NCBI GenBank assembly: GCA_023512835.1
Contig: CM042085.1
Span: forward strand, 44,378,189-44,442,188
Length of the DNA stretch: 64,000 nt
Source of the DNA: Taxillus chinensis
Lineage: Eukaryota; Streptophyta; Magnoliopsida; Santalales; Loranthaceae
Direction of reading: 5' to 3'
In this document: positions 32,333 to 43,482 of the stretch, piece after piece
Layout: every line of letters begins with the position of its first letter
How positions within the stretch are numbered: position 1 is the stretch's first letter
Notes under the pieces: generated by a model
Told to the model about the DNA's origin: nothing
Databases searched by the model: none
Seen by the model: only the letters and a program-made list of their open reading frames with translations
Position numbers and translations under genes: made by a program

Positions 32333-33410
32333 TGTTATTTCCCAGCTGCCTTGCCACTTGAAGAGGGGCGTAGGCAGTCCCGCCCCATGGTCCAAGGAGT
32401 GGGACCCAGTTGTACCTTCCGCAGCTATAGGTCATATGTTTTCTTGGCATCCAGGGTGCCATCCAGACAACATTTGCCTCACTCAGGCAATTCAGCAGCC
32501 TTCTCCATCCATTGAGATTACTGGGTAAGAGCCATGAGCTTCTTAGAATGTCTAGTATGACGGTAGGAGGCCATGAGTAAACAGCCCTGGAATCGCGGGG
32601 TAACACGGTGGAGATGGCTTTTGAGCCATGTGCACAAGAGAGGGAGGCACCCCATGAAGCGACCACCTCCTGTAGTCCGGATAAATGATAGAGATCTGAT
32701 GGTTTCGGCGAGAATGGCCAGAATAGGGTCAGCGCCACCGGTCACTTGTGCCACTAGCTCGAAAACGGTCCCGTCAATGTAACCGGTCACCATGAAAAGA
32801 CCACCAACCCGTAAATAGCAAGGGTGATGAGCGAATGGGCCTTATCCTCGTTTGCACCTTCGGGTTGGCCTCCTGAAAAACTCCCATGGAATGATTTCCA
32901 TGCCATCTACTTTGATCACAGGGTCGATGATCTTTTTGTCCTTGCCCAAGCATTTGAAACCCATGAAATGTGCTAACCCCCGTCTGCAAGACTTCTGTGG
33001 GTTGGGTTGGAAAACAATGTCGTCTTCTTCAAAGAGGATGCGGAGGATTCTTCGATATTCCTCCAAAGTTGGCACCAGGTCGATGTCATTAAAGGTGAAG
33101 CACCTCCGTCTCGGGTCCCAGTGGATCGCTGCTTTGATCATATTCTCATCAAGGAAGTTGTGACAGAGAGCGGGAGATCACCAAACTATTGGGTGTAAGC
33201 TATGTGTCTCACGCTAGGCCATTCACTCCATGTGGCTCGGAGGTCTTTGGGGAGTTCGACCCGAGTGTCTATGATGATTTGATCGGCCATAGGGTACGTC
33301 TTGGGTGAGAAGTCTCCTAATTGTCGCTGGATCTAAATGGAGGCATGCTCCACTTCTTCCACGTCCGTAGGGTCTCCGGCGCCCTCAAAAGGTTCCCAAA
33401 ACTTGCCATA
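32333..33410 (-). pseudogene. DUF7745 / plant-mobile-domain-like protein remnant
   Basis: Right to left on the minus strand: PKDLRATWSEWPSV (about 33,240), HWDPRRRCFTFNDIDLVPTLEEYRRIL (32,990-33,130), VDGMEIIPWEFF (32,880), ILAETIRSLSF and GGGRFMGCLPLL (32,640-32,720), then YNWVPLLGPWGG (32,370-32,420). This order matches a protein family common in plant genomes, usually annotated as DUF7745 or aminotransferase-like/plant mobile domain and often linked to LTR elements. Biochemical function unknown. At least three frameshifts interrupt it. Identification is from memory of family motifs, so the family name is tentative while the protein-like nature is clear. Confidence 0.55.
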
Positions 33411-35040
33411 TTTCCTATATGTATGCATGGGATGTCATGATATGCATCAAGCAAAATGAGTGCGAGTTAGAGTGAATCAAGGCAAAATGTGGTAAAAACT
33501 CGAGAGTCGGCAAACAAGGTGCGAGTAATGTCACACCAATGTTAAAGCATACACATGAAGGTCAAAACCCCGGATGGGCATCTACACATACGCTATCTTA
33601 TTCGTTGGTTTCCAAACTATCTCATGGGAGAAGCTCCGTATCTCTAGAGGCATTAACGGAGGGGCCTCAAAAAGGACCCTGCTTGGGTGAGGAGTTCAGT
33701 ACCTTGCGTGAGATAGAACCCACGGGGCATCCTTATTAAGCCTTGCTAATCCTATGGAAGCATAAAACCCGTATAGGGTTAGAGGGAGAGAGAAATGCAT
33801 GTATGCGCAAACAATGCAGGTTTATACAAAAATGAAGAAGACAAAAAGGAAATAAACAAGCAAGCACTTCAAAAACAAAAGGCCATGGCTAGACTCTCTC
33901 AAAGTCCCCGCGGAGTCATGAGCCGTCATCACCCGGTGTCGTTCGGGCTCGTGGACGTTTAAGATTACTCCTTTGGATGGAGATTTGGTCATTAACCCAT
34001 CATTGCCATAGCTTACAAAACCAAAAAGAGAGATAGAAAAGCAGAGTCACGAAACAAAGATGAAGGTGTGTTTGGCCACCTAGGAGGGTCTACGATTCAG
34101 AGAAAAGGGTTCGGGAGTCAGTTACGTGTGGGAAGGAAGAATAGGCTCTTACACCCCCATATTAAAATTGGTACCTAGTCTTTTTATACATGTGCTTTGC
34201 TTATTTTAACTTCCTTCTTTCCCTTTTTATCTCATTGTAAAACATGGTTGGTTTATTTTAGAAAAAGAATGTTATTCTTTTGTTTTATCCCGAAAAAAAA
34301 GAAAGCCAGACATGAAGAGCACGATAGGGAGCTCGAATTCATTACCACAGTTGATGTTGGCCGTTGGTGAAGACATGAAGAATAGGACTTAATCTCCAAC
34401 CCACAAAAGCTCGGGTTTGTTTAAAAGGAATTTGGGGTTTTATTTTAAAAACGAGAAAGTTGAGTCCGATGTCGTGAAGAGTGTACGGGGAGTTGATTCA
34501 ACTATCGGATTCGATGTTGAACAGTGGCGGGATGTGAGCATAAAGCTCAATCCCATGGCCACCGAACCTTTCAACGTTTTTGTATTTTTTGGATAAAAGA
34601 AGGTGAGATTGGTATAGTTTATGATGAAGAATGTAAGAGAAGAGGGAATAAAACACAAATCAAGGTTGATGTTCTACTAGCTTACTCCTCTTTTGAATGC
34701 TCGAGGAATGAGAGGATTAAACTCAACAAGGGTGGTGGAGGGACGTTTTTCTTGACTCACAGCGACAATGTCCAGAATTCTTGGCTCTTCCTTTTTTTTT
34801 AAACTCTTTATATTCCATACATTTTTTTCTCTTCCCCCCCAAAACAGGATCCCCCTCAGGAATGGGTAATCTCTCCCTTCCTTATAGAGTTTCAAGAGGG
34901 AACAAATACCCCCGGGTACTTGGTGAATTAAATGTCATGACCTTTGGAGTTCCCATACATGGAGGCCGTTTTAAGAATGACATAGGCATTTACGAGGGTG
35001 AAAGCGGGTTCTAGGCATTAAAAACGTGTTCGACCCTTTT
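33411..35040. other. No recognisable gene
   Basis: About 1.6 kb of retroelement-like non-coding DNA with homopolymer runs (for example poly-A near 34,292 and a T-run near 34,792). The short frames show no family motif. It may belong to the element carrying the DUF7745-like remnant or to the Tat-like LTR to the right. Confidence 0.5.
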
Positions 35041-35880
35041 AAATCAATTCAGAGAGACCAGCGTCACTTTAGCGTGCACTTAAAGGGGCGGAACGGTGTC
35101 GTCCGGGAGTTCGGCAGACAGGTTGCAAGGTTGAAGGGCCGGGGGGTGCCTGCAGTGCGGATGTGGCCGGAGGACGCCGTAGGGTGGAGGTGGAAGGCGC
35201 CTCGAAGGGTCGAGGGTCGTAGCCACATCGGGGGTCGAGCGCCGTCGAGGTTGGAGGTTGCGTACGAGGCTTCGAGGCAAGGCCGCGCTACGAGGCTACG
35301 AGGACGACTGGGCCGCTGCGAGGCCGATTGCGTCGGCGGCCGCCGCGGCGCGCGGCCGCGGCCCGAGGCCGCGGCTCGTGGGCTTAAGGCTGCCCCCGCC
35401 GATGGCCGAGAGGCAAGGGCGTTCAGAGGCTACGAGTCCTGGCCAGGAGCTTTCGAGGCCGTATGCTGGGCCCGAGGCTGCGGGCTCGAGGCAAGCCCGC
35501 TATCGAGCCTGTGAGTCCGTGCGAGCTTCTGTTCGAGGGCCGTGGCGGCCCGGGCCGAGGCTGCGGGCTTCGAGGCAAGGCCGCGCCACGAGGATCGTGA
35601 TGGGCAAGTCTTCGCCGTTGCATTCTATGGTGACCGCGAGTTACGGCGCTCCCGCGAGGCCGATCGCGAGGCTTCGAGGGCAAGGTACTCGCCTGCTGAG
35701 GCTACGAGTCCGTCGAGCTGGGCTCGAGGTTGCGTGGCTCGAAGGCTTCGAGGCTACGGGCTTCGACGGCAAGGCTCTTATAAGGGACATGGGGCTTCGA
35801 GGCAAGTACGCTACGGGCTATGAGTCTGCTGAGCCCGAGGCTGCGTCTCGCCGGGGCCGAGGCCTGGCTTGAGGCAAACC
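35041..35880. repeat. GC-rich degenerate minisatellite
   Basis: An abrupt 0.84-kb block of very high GC in AT-rich surroundings. Recurrent words are GAGGCTACGAG, GGCTTCGAGGCAAGGC and CGAGGCCG, at irregular spacing. Frames of 162 and 204 codons are open on the plus strand, overlapping in different registers, as expected from a stop-poor repeat. I do not regard them as genes. Confidence 0.7.
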
Positions 35881-36228
35881 GCGGCTACTTTAAGATGTGT
35901 GATTGCGAGTCTTCGATCTGATGCGAATCTTCCGAGGCAGCGGTGATAATTCTTTTGAACTATTTCTGGGGAATTTTCGCAATCACATTTTCAGTCGGTT
36001 TTGACCGAGGGCGTTGACCGTCTTTCCGCAAGCTCGACTCTCACGCCCAAAACTATTTTAGTCATAACTTCTTCGTTTCAAGTCGAATTTGGGCACGGTC
36101 AAGTGCGTTGGTTTCAAATTTCATCCTCATCCTTTAGTGTTGACCTTGGGGCATTTTGAGATTCCTGAAATGACTCTTATTTTTGGGATTTCTTTGGTGA
36201 TTCTGCCCGGTCAAAATGGGGTCCAACA
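35881..36228 (+). repeat. Tat-like gypsy LTR end
   Basis: The stretch ends CGGTCAAAATGGGGTCCAACA, the style of Tat/Ogre-type gypsy LTR 3' ends, and contains several TTGACC/GGTCAA motifs. No primer-binding site follows. The LTR start is not identified, and the GC-rich block to the left may be part of the same LTR. Confidence 0.4.
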
Positions 36229-37364
36229 ATTCATATAAAGGAATATTTAATGAAATAACTGACACAATAAATACAAACACCAATTTATAAGTATAAAAGT
36301 CATACAAAACATGTACAAAACAAGCTGAGTTATGATAATAAGGAGATAGAAAACTAAACTAAATCTATTACAAACCCTAAAGTTGTTAAGCTAAAGACCC
36401 AGTCTTTGTCATCTACAGCATAGTCTTTCCTTCTTGCTCTAAGTCTTAAAGCTTGGCCACAAGAACCATAGACAACCCTTGTAACTCCTCTTGCTGCTCT
36501 CTCACTAATGATCCCCTCCAAGATATTTATATGGTGTAGAGGAAGCGGATAATTTGCAATGGTACCCTAGTAGCCTTTAAATAGAACTATACCTCATTTC
36601 TCATCTTCTCTGACTTCCTTGGCTAGAAAGACCCAACTGCCCTTCTAAAATAAAAATTACAATGAAAAACCAGATTAGGGCAGAAGACTAGATCATATAC
36701 TAGGCTGCCGGTGCTCGCTGAATCACTACTTGAGTCTCTTGCTCGAACTTTAGTTTGATTTGGCTTGATGTCGAGCGTATGGTGGCATGAAGCGTCAAAC
36801 ATGCAAACTTGTGCATCGGGGCTCCTGCTCCAAGTTGTGCTTGAAGCTTAGTAGAATGGGAGGGTCGAGCAAGGTCTACGTGTGGTAATAGATCGAGTGA
36901 AGGGCTTTGGTCGCGTGAAAAAGCATGCTTTGGTTAACCACCTTGGTTGACCATGGATTCCTACCCATGTGATGATATGCTTGACCACCAGATGTTGCTC
37001 GACCAACTTAAGTCAACCTTCTCGGTCGACTTGAGCCTTGGGAGAGCAAAACTTATTAAATCGACCACCTTGGTCGAGTGGAATTGAGTTGACTATTCTT
37101 AATTGGTCGACAAGGTGGCTTTTAGCTCTTCATTTGCTCTATTTCTGTCTCACTTTCTCCGATTCTTCGCAATGTCTCTAGAATGAGCTACAAATACCGC
37201 AAAATCTCCAAAAGAATTGTGAACGGCGTTAGAGCATAAAGATAGGAATGTAAGTGCAAATAATGTGAAAATACATATAATCGTATCAAAACACACCCCC
37301 AAACAACCTCAATTAGGGGTCATTTTGGCCCCTAAAGTAATCAATCCCAATACCTTAAGCCATG
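36229..37364. other. No gene; old repeat sequence
   Basis: AT-rich DNA followed by a stretch rich in GGTCGA/TCGACC words (36,870-37,120), probably a decayed LTR. No frame or motif can be supported. Confidence 0.4.
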
Positions 37365-37860
37365 AGAAATAAACAATGGGAATATTGGATTGATGACATT
37401 CTTTTTGCAGCCCTCGAGCCCTGAGCACACTAGTCAAAAAGAGAATTCTTTATACAGTTCAATAAGAAGGACAAACATACCAAGTTCCAAAAAGATACTA
37501 AAGAGCAAATCGTGTATATAAATAAACAGATCATAGTGTAGACAAGAGTGCTGAAATATGTCCTTACACTCACACTTGAATTTATAATATTCTTTGTGTA
37601 ATTGTGTGAATTTGTGTAAGACAATATAAAACTAGAGTGACTACTATAACAAAAGAAAGATTCTTCCAATATATCAAAGCATGTGTAAACGAGAAATATC
37701 TGTTTATGTATTGTTGTAATTATCATTTTGATAATAAATAAAATACTTCCACTAGTTTTTATTGTCTTCCACACATTTTATTCATTACAACTAGTAACTA
37801 GCTATCAAAAAATCCGAGAAAGAATTTATAGTCCTAACCCCCCCCCCCCCAAATGTGTTT
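37365..37860 (+). repeat. Copia-type LTR fragment R1
   Basis: Homologous to 39,775-40,190 in the same orientation. Features of copia LTR 3' ends are visible: a GATAATAAATAAAATACTTCC-like stretch near 37,727, GTCTTCC then ATTTTATTCATTAC, and a poly-C run at 37,842-37,853. A similar order is seen at the right end of the copia C LTRs. No PBS survives after it. Confidence 0.6.
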
Positions 37861-39774
37861 GGTGCCCAATTATTTCCATCATATCTAGTAAGCAAATAAT
37901 ATTGATAGAGATTATAGGACTTGGTAACGTTCATGGAAACTTAGGAATAAAAGAGAAGTAGAGATTGATATGCCAAAGTAGGTACTATTCCGCCCTAATT
38001 TCCTTCTACATTAGGAATGGTTCATGACTTCCCATGCTCGCACCCGTAGGGTTAAGGAGTTAGTAAATAACACCAAAGAAAAAGCGCCTGACGAGTGTTA
38101 TCCCAACCTACATAATATCTTTTCACACCACGAGGTATGCATCTATTCTCACATGTTAAGCCCACACACAAATACAAAATAATAACCTTTTAAAACATCA
38201 TAAGTGAAACAAGGCCTCATTAAAACTCATTTGGGGAAAAACCTCATTTTATATAGTAACCAACTGGCATTCTCAACCCAAAAGTCCGATTAATTACTAC
38301 ATTGTTTTAGGTTTCCCAAAACAGGGTACATGAAAATCAAATAATAAAATAAAAAGAAATAAAAGGAAACTAACTATAATTCCACGGATGTCTATCACCT
38401 TGGCTCGTCCACTTATCGCCTCGTTAGATCCTATAAAATAACAATTTATAGAAGGGTTGAGCAAACCACAACTTAGTAGGGATTAGGTCTTCAATCACAT
38501 GTTAGATGTATGCTTATGCTTCGTGTAATGACTAATGCAAGAACAATTTTACCACGTAAACACTCATACTTATCATTCCTCATCCTGAAGGTATAAAGAT
38601 ATAGTCACCACGACAACATGACTAACCACTCCAAGTGAATGTTGTATTTGTCCACCTAAGGAATGCAACATTTTTCACCGAAATGAGTATGGCCATCACC
38701 TCCTCGGATGCCATACCCACCCTCGAGAACTAGTGTAGACTTAACCCACTATCATGAGTGCTACATTAAAGCTAAGACATATAGTCCTGGACAAAAATCT
38801 CAAGGGGCCCATTACTCTTACTAGTCCAATGAAATTTCACTCAAAGAAATTTCAATCCCATATAGGGAATCTCCGTCCCACAAAGGGGAATCTAAGGTAA
38901 TAACCACATCACATACAACACTCGCAAAATTCACCACTCAAATTCAACAGTGTAATATTATCATTTAACATTTCATCACAAAATATTTCAATGTAATTGT
39001 TTCTTAATTCACATATAAAATCCCATATAACACGTTCTCATGAAATTCACAAAATGTCGAAACCTCATTTTGGTCTCTAGGTTCACTTTAACATATTCCA
39101 GCTCAATTTCCCACTAACAAGCCAAAAGACACAAAATAAGCTACTAGAATAGTGTAAATTTTTCCCAAACTTCAAAAAATCATAACTTTCTCTACAAAAC
39201 TCCAATTGCATAGTAAGACCCCTCATTTCATAGGTATTTCAATTGGCTATTTAATAAAAATAAAAAAACTTTCACTCAACCCAAATTGTTAATCTTACCA
39301 AAGGAATTATTCACCCCCATTTAAGAAAAGTTTTCCCCAAATATCACATAGATTCCAATGAACCAAAAATTAGCTTTATTCGACCTTATTATTCATTTGA
39401 CTAATAGAATTTTTTACCCGGCTAGAATAAAAAGTTTATTAAAATACCGTGATAGATTCCAACGAATTAAAATTTAGTTTCATTTGATTATCTTATTCAT
39501 CCGACCAAACACTTTCATTTAGTGTTTACCCTAAAAATGTTCTCTAACCAAACTAAAATTTGAAATTGCTTCTTAATTACTCTAAGGATCTAATCACGTC
39601 CCAAAAATCAGAAATCATAAATAAATAACCAAATGTAAGTTTATATCGAATAATAACCCAGTTTTAACATACATATTTATGATGAACATATATATGATCA
39701 ACACACCCACACATATCGTATTTTATCCAACAAAGAGAAAAAATGAGGAAAACAATCACAACATTTATAAAGAT
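37861..39774. other. Old gypsy LTR-like sequence between R1 and R2
   Basis: Non-coding. A short stretch near 38,455 (GTTGAGCAAACCACAACTTAGTAGGGAT) parallels the gypsy B LTR at 1,770 and 26,045 in order, so it is probably a diverged minus-strand Tekay-like LTR. The remainder is AT-rich with no recognisable frame. Confidence 0.45.
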
Positions 39775-40190
39775 AAACAAAAGGAATATGGATGAAAATA
39801 TGGGATTGAAGACATTCTTTTCCAGCACTCAAGTCCTAAGTGCACTTAATAATAAGGACAGACATATCAAATTTCAAGAAGAACCAAGATCAAACCATAT
39901 ATATAAATTGACGAATCATAGTGTAGACACAAGGGTGCTTACATTAGTCCTTACACTTGCGTTTGAATTTAGAATATTTTTATATAATTGTGCGAATTTG
40001 TGTAGAATATAATCAGAGTGACTATTGTAAACAAAAGAGAGATTCTTTTAATAGATCAAAGCATATGTAAACAACAAAGATCTACTTCGTATTATTATAA
40101 TGATTATTTTGATAATGAACAAAATATTTCCACTTAGTTCGATTGTCTTCCGCGCGTTTTATTCATTGCAATCAGTAACCAGTCGTCCGG
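39775..40190 (+). repeat. Copia-type LTR fragment R2
   Basis: Second copy of R1, sharing ATTGAAGACATTCTTTT, CAAATTTC-like, AATCATAGTGTAGAC and TTTTATTCATTGCAA segments in the same order. The 2.4-kb spacing is too short for a full element, so the pair is either a deleted element or two independent fragments. Confidence 0.6.
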
Positions 40191-40988
40191 AAAAGTCTGA
40201 AATTGGGTATATGATTCCTATGGCCAAAAGCTTTAAAAGTTCTTCTTTTCTACCTCCTTTGGATTACTACTTTCTTTGAGCTTGGCGATGGGTTTTACAG
40301 TACCCTCAATTTCATCATTAAATTTCAAAATCTAAAGCCCCCAAATCCTAGGGTTTGTTACAATTTCACATTTTCCTCACAACTTATGCAACCATAAACC
40401 AATCTAATTACGTAGAGGAATAGAATCACCTACCTAGTTAAGCTTTGAAGATTAGATTGCCCGAAATGGTGAATCCCCGAGATCACCTTCTTCCTTCTCT
40501 CACAAAGCGTAGAACAAATACATACGATGTTTCCCCTTTTTCTTTCCTTCTTTTCTTTTTATTTTATTATACCAAATAATATCCTTTGAACTAAAATACT
40601 AAAAATCACTTTCTAAGGGCCTCAAACTCTAAATTAGGCTCAATCATAATCAAAATGCTCTTATTAATGATCAAATCACCGTTCAGATATTTCCAACACT
40701 ATCCAAAAACTATCTCTCAACCTTATTCAAATACGAATATTTATATCAAGACACATGATCAGATCTACACTTTTTATGCTAACCCTTGATCAACTAAAGT
40801 GCCTTGATATGGTGTTATGCCATAGAATTAGAACAATGTTCCATCATATCAGAACAACATGTCATTGGACCGGATTAACACTTCAGATCGACACTTGGAC
40901 CAACCTTTCATTAAAAGCATATCGGATCAATTCCACAATAGTTAAACTAAACAAAAAACTATCTAGACATAAGTTTATCCAGTTGTCA
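40191..40988. other. No gene; LTR-like leader sequence
   Basis: Contains CTAGGGTTTG, CTTCTTCCTTCTCTC and a purine/pyrimidine bias typical of gypsy LTR and leader DNA in minus orientation. Nothing codes. Confidence 0.35.
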
Positions 40989-41520
40989 TAGTTTTCAAAG
41001 CGCCAAGGCAACCCAGGCGTTTGAGGGTCCGGGCTAGGCTAGCGTTGCCTAGGTGGTGCCTAGGTGGTCTAGGCGTTTTTAATATATATATATATATATA
41101 TATTATAAGATTTTTTATTGTAATTCTAAACATTAGAACATAAAAATATAGAAGAAAAAAGTAAGAACAATCAAACTTAATGCATAATTTAAAGAAATTT
41201 AATAGAAGTTTATAATATATTGATGGAGAACATGCTTACTCACAATGTCACAAATATATAAATTAAATCATATAAATTTAAATCATTTAATAATTAATAC
41301 ATAATATATTAATGTAAGGACTTGAGAGTTACAACTCACGAAGCTTCAATTCCATGACCTCCGTCGATTCTTACAAGGGAAGGGAGAGAGAAAGAGAGCG
41401 TAACTAGTGTTCACACGATGACGAAGAAGCGAGGTTCGAGGTGATTTCAACCGCGACGGCGACGGGTAGGGGAGAGAGAGCAACGACAAGTTGAGACTAG
41501 CAGTTGGTCGATCGCAAGAC

Positions 41521-41523
<3 letters not shown>

Positions 41524-41570
<47 letters not shown>
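41524..41570. repeat. (GA)n microsatellite
   Basis: Pure GA run of about 47 bp inside the TIR element. A shorter run follows at 41,608-41,626. Confidence 0.95.
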
Positions 41571-41574
<4 letters not shown>

Positions 41575-41643
41575 TGGCGATTGTCAACAATCGTTGAGAC
41601 AAGAGAGAAGAGAGAGAGAGAGAGAGTGACCATCGGAGATCGT

Positions 41644-41644
<1 letters not shown>

Positions 41645-41701
<57 letters not shown>
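41645..41701. repeat. (GA)n microsatellite
   Basis: Pure GA run of about 56 bp, the longest dinucleotide tract in the window. Confidence 0.95.
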
Positions 41702-41702
<1 letters not shown>

Positions 41703-42017
41703 AGCGGATGTTGGCGATCTTCACCGCTTCATCAATTTGGAGTGATCATCTTTAGCACTTGTGTCTCGACACTTGATCAAGTCCTCAAACCTAGCTCGTC
41801 GGTCGTCCTTGATAAGAAATAATAAGGCATTAAATGTTGTCATTTTGTGCTTGTATTGTTTTTAAAAAATATACGTCGCCCCAGGCACTCACCATGGCAT
41901 CACTCGCGACTTGGGAGGGCGCTTCCTCATCCTAGGCGAAGCGAGCTTTTGCCTAGGGTTTCTTGGAGCACCTTGTCGCCTACGCAGTGTCTAGGCGACG
42001 CTTGGAAGACCATGGAA

Positions 42018-43482
42018 GTTGTAAGACTCCTTTAGAGACTCACTCAAATGAGACCTTACGAGATTATTTAACATGTATAGAGCCTCAATTCTAAGTTAAC
42101 GCTTGTTGTAACAATTAACAACAATTATAACAACGTGCTTACAATGAAAACACTTGATTATTAATGGCTTTATTATTTTAAGAATCTTATTGAATTTATA
42201 TATAATATAATATTTACATATTTATTCATTAACGTGTTTGTTATACTTTAATTCACATTTTCAATAATGAATATCAAATTATCCGTGTATAATTTCATAC
42301 TTGCTTTTTCAATATTGGTGTATGTCGTCATAGTTCCTCCAAAACTGTTTTTATGTGTTTGTCTTGAAATTATGAATAAATAAATTATTAAAATTGAAAG
42401 CTATCATGCTGTTGGAAGGACACAAGTCACACAACTAATCTATGATCAACTTTAAGAGACTCTCTATTATCTACAAATAGAAAGTCAAATCTAAAAAAAT
42501 TTACTCCAACAAACTCTCTAACTCTTTTACATAAAGAATTTAATATAATTACTTTTTATTTTTAAAAAGTAACTATTTATTCTTTATTTATAATTATATT
42601 ATTTTTAAATTTCTCTCTTCACATTCTTCAATAGTTTTTATTAAGAAAATATTATTTTTAATATAAATAAAGTTAAAATGAATAATTTTATTAAAATTAA
42701 ATATAAAAAATTACTTTTCACCAATAAAAAAATCAGGTTAGTAACGCTAACATTTTCAAAATTGCAAAAAACAAAAGAAGGTTAGTTAACCAGCTATACG
42801 CTGGAATGTCATGCCAAGGGTGGTCAAGGGCAATGTTAGGGGGCTCAACTCAAAATGAAATCGAACGAACCGAACGAGTTCATTGAACTCGTTAATTGTA
42901 AGTTCAAGTTTCAGTGATAATGTTCATGTTAAATGGTTATCAATTTTGTAAATATTAGGGATATATCATATGTGACAAAATATTAAAATTTTAATCAAAA
43001 GCAATAATATCCTATGAGAGTAAAGAGGGAGAGACGAACTTTGAGTAATTAAATTATTATTCTAAATGATTGACAATAATAATCTAAAATAGTGACGTTA
43101 CTAATACAAAATATCAATTTTATAAATAAAACCGGAAGGAAAGGTTTGAGTGGTTGGGTTAGTTCAATTGAATTTTATCCTCATCTGAAACCCATGTTCA
43201 ATTAATTAGATTTATCAGTCTCGCATGTTTGATTCAGTCATCAGCAAATCGATTTTTGAGTGTTTTTTTAAATTTTCCCGAAACCCCTAGACCTGGCAGC
43301 GTCACACCCTAACAATATTGGTGTTAATGCACCGTTCATATGTTTCTACTACTATATCATCCACATCCAGACAACTTATTATTTTTCCCTTACAGCTTTC
43401 TGGGAGGAACGAACACACGCAGAGTTGGTTATTTATTGTCGTTGTCCTTGAATGGCCTGAAAGAGATTTTGAGCACTAGGCA
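42018..43482. other. No gene; AT-rich DNA downstream of the ferroportin relic
   Basis: AT-rich, with no motif or family visible. The last few hundred bases may include the 3' UTR and terminator of the ferroportin gene on the minus strand. Confidence 0.5.

Larger units (their letters stand above)
40989..42017. mobile_element. Putative non-autonomous TIR DNA transposon with GA tracts
   Basis: The ends are inverted and similar: GTTTTCAAAGCGCC at the left, and the reverse complement of the right end reads GTCTTCCAAGCGTCGCC. Both subterminal parts are rich in CCTAGGCG and CTAGGCGG words, an arrangement I recognise from abundant plant repeats. Flanks AGTTGTCA and AGTTGTAA could be an imperfect 8-9 bp target duplication. 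The interior has no transposase, an AT-rich part and three GA microsatellites. Confidence 0.5.

Noticed and set aside
35258..35872. 204-codon open frame in GC-rich DNA
   Set aside because: It overlaps other long frames on both strands and follows a stop-poor repeat; no domain, no homologous motif.
37365..40190. R1 and R2 as the LTR pair of one complete element
   Set aside because: Spacing is only 2.4 kb, no primer-binding site or polypurine tract is visible and the interior looks like a gypsy LTR.
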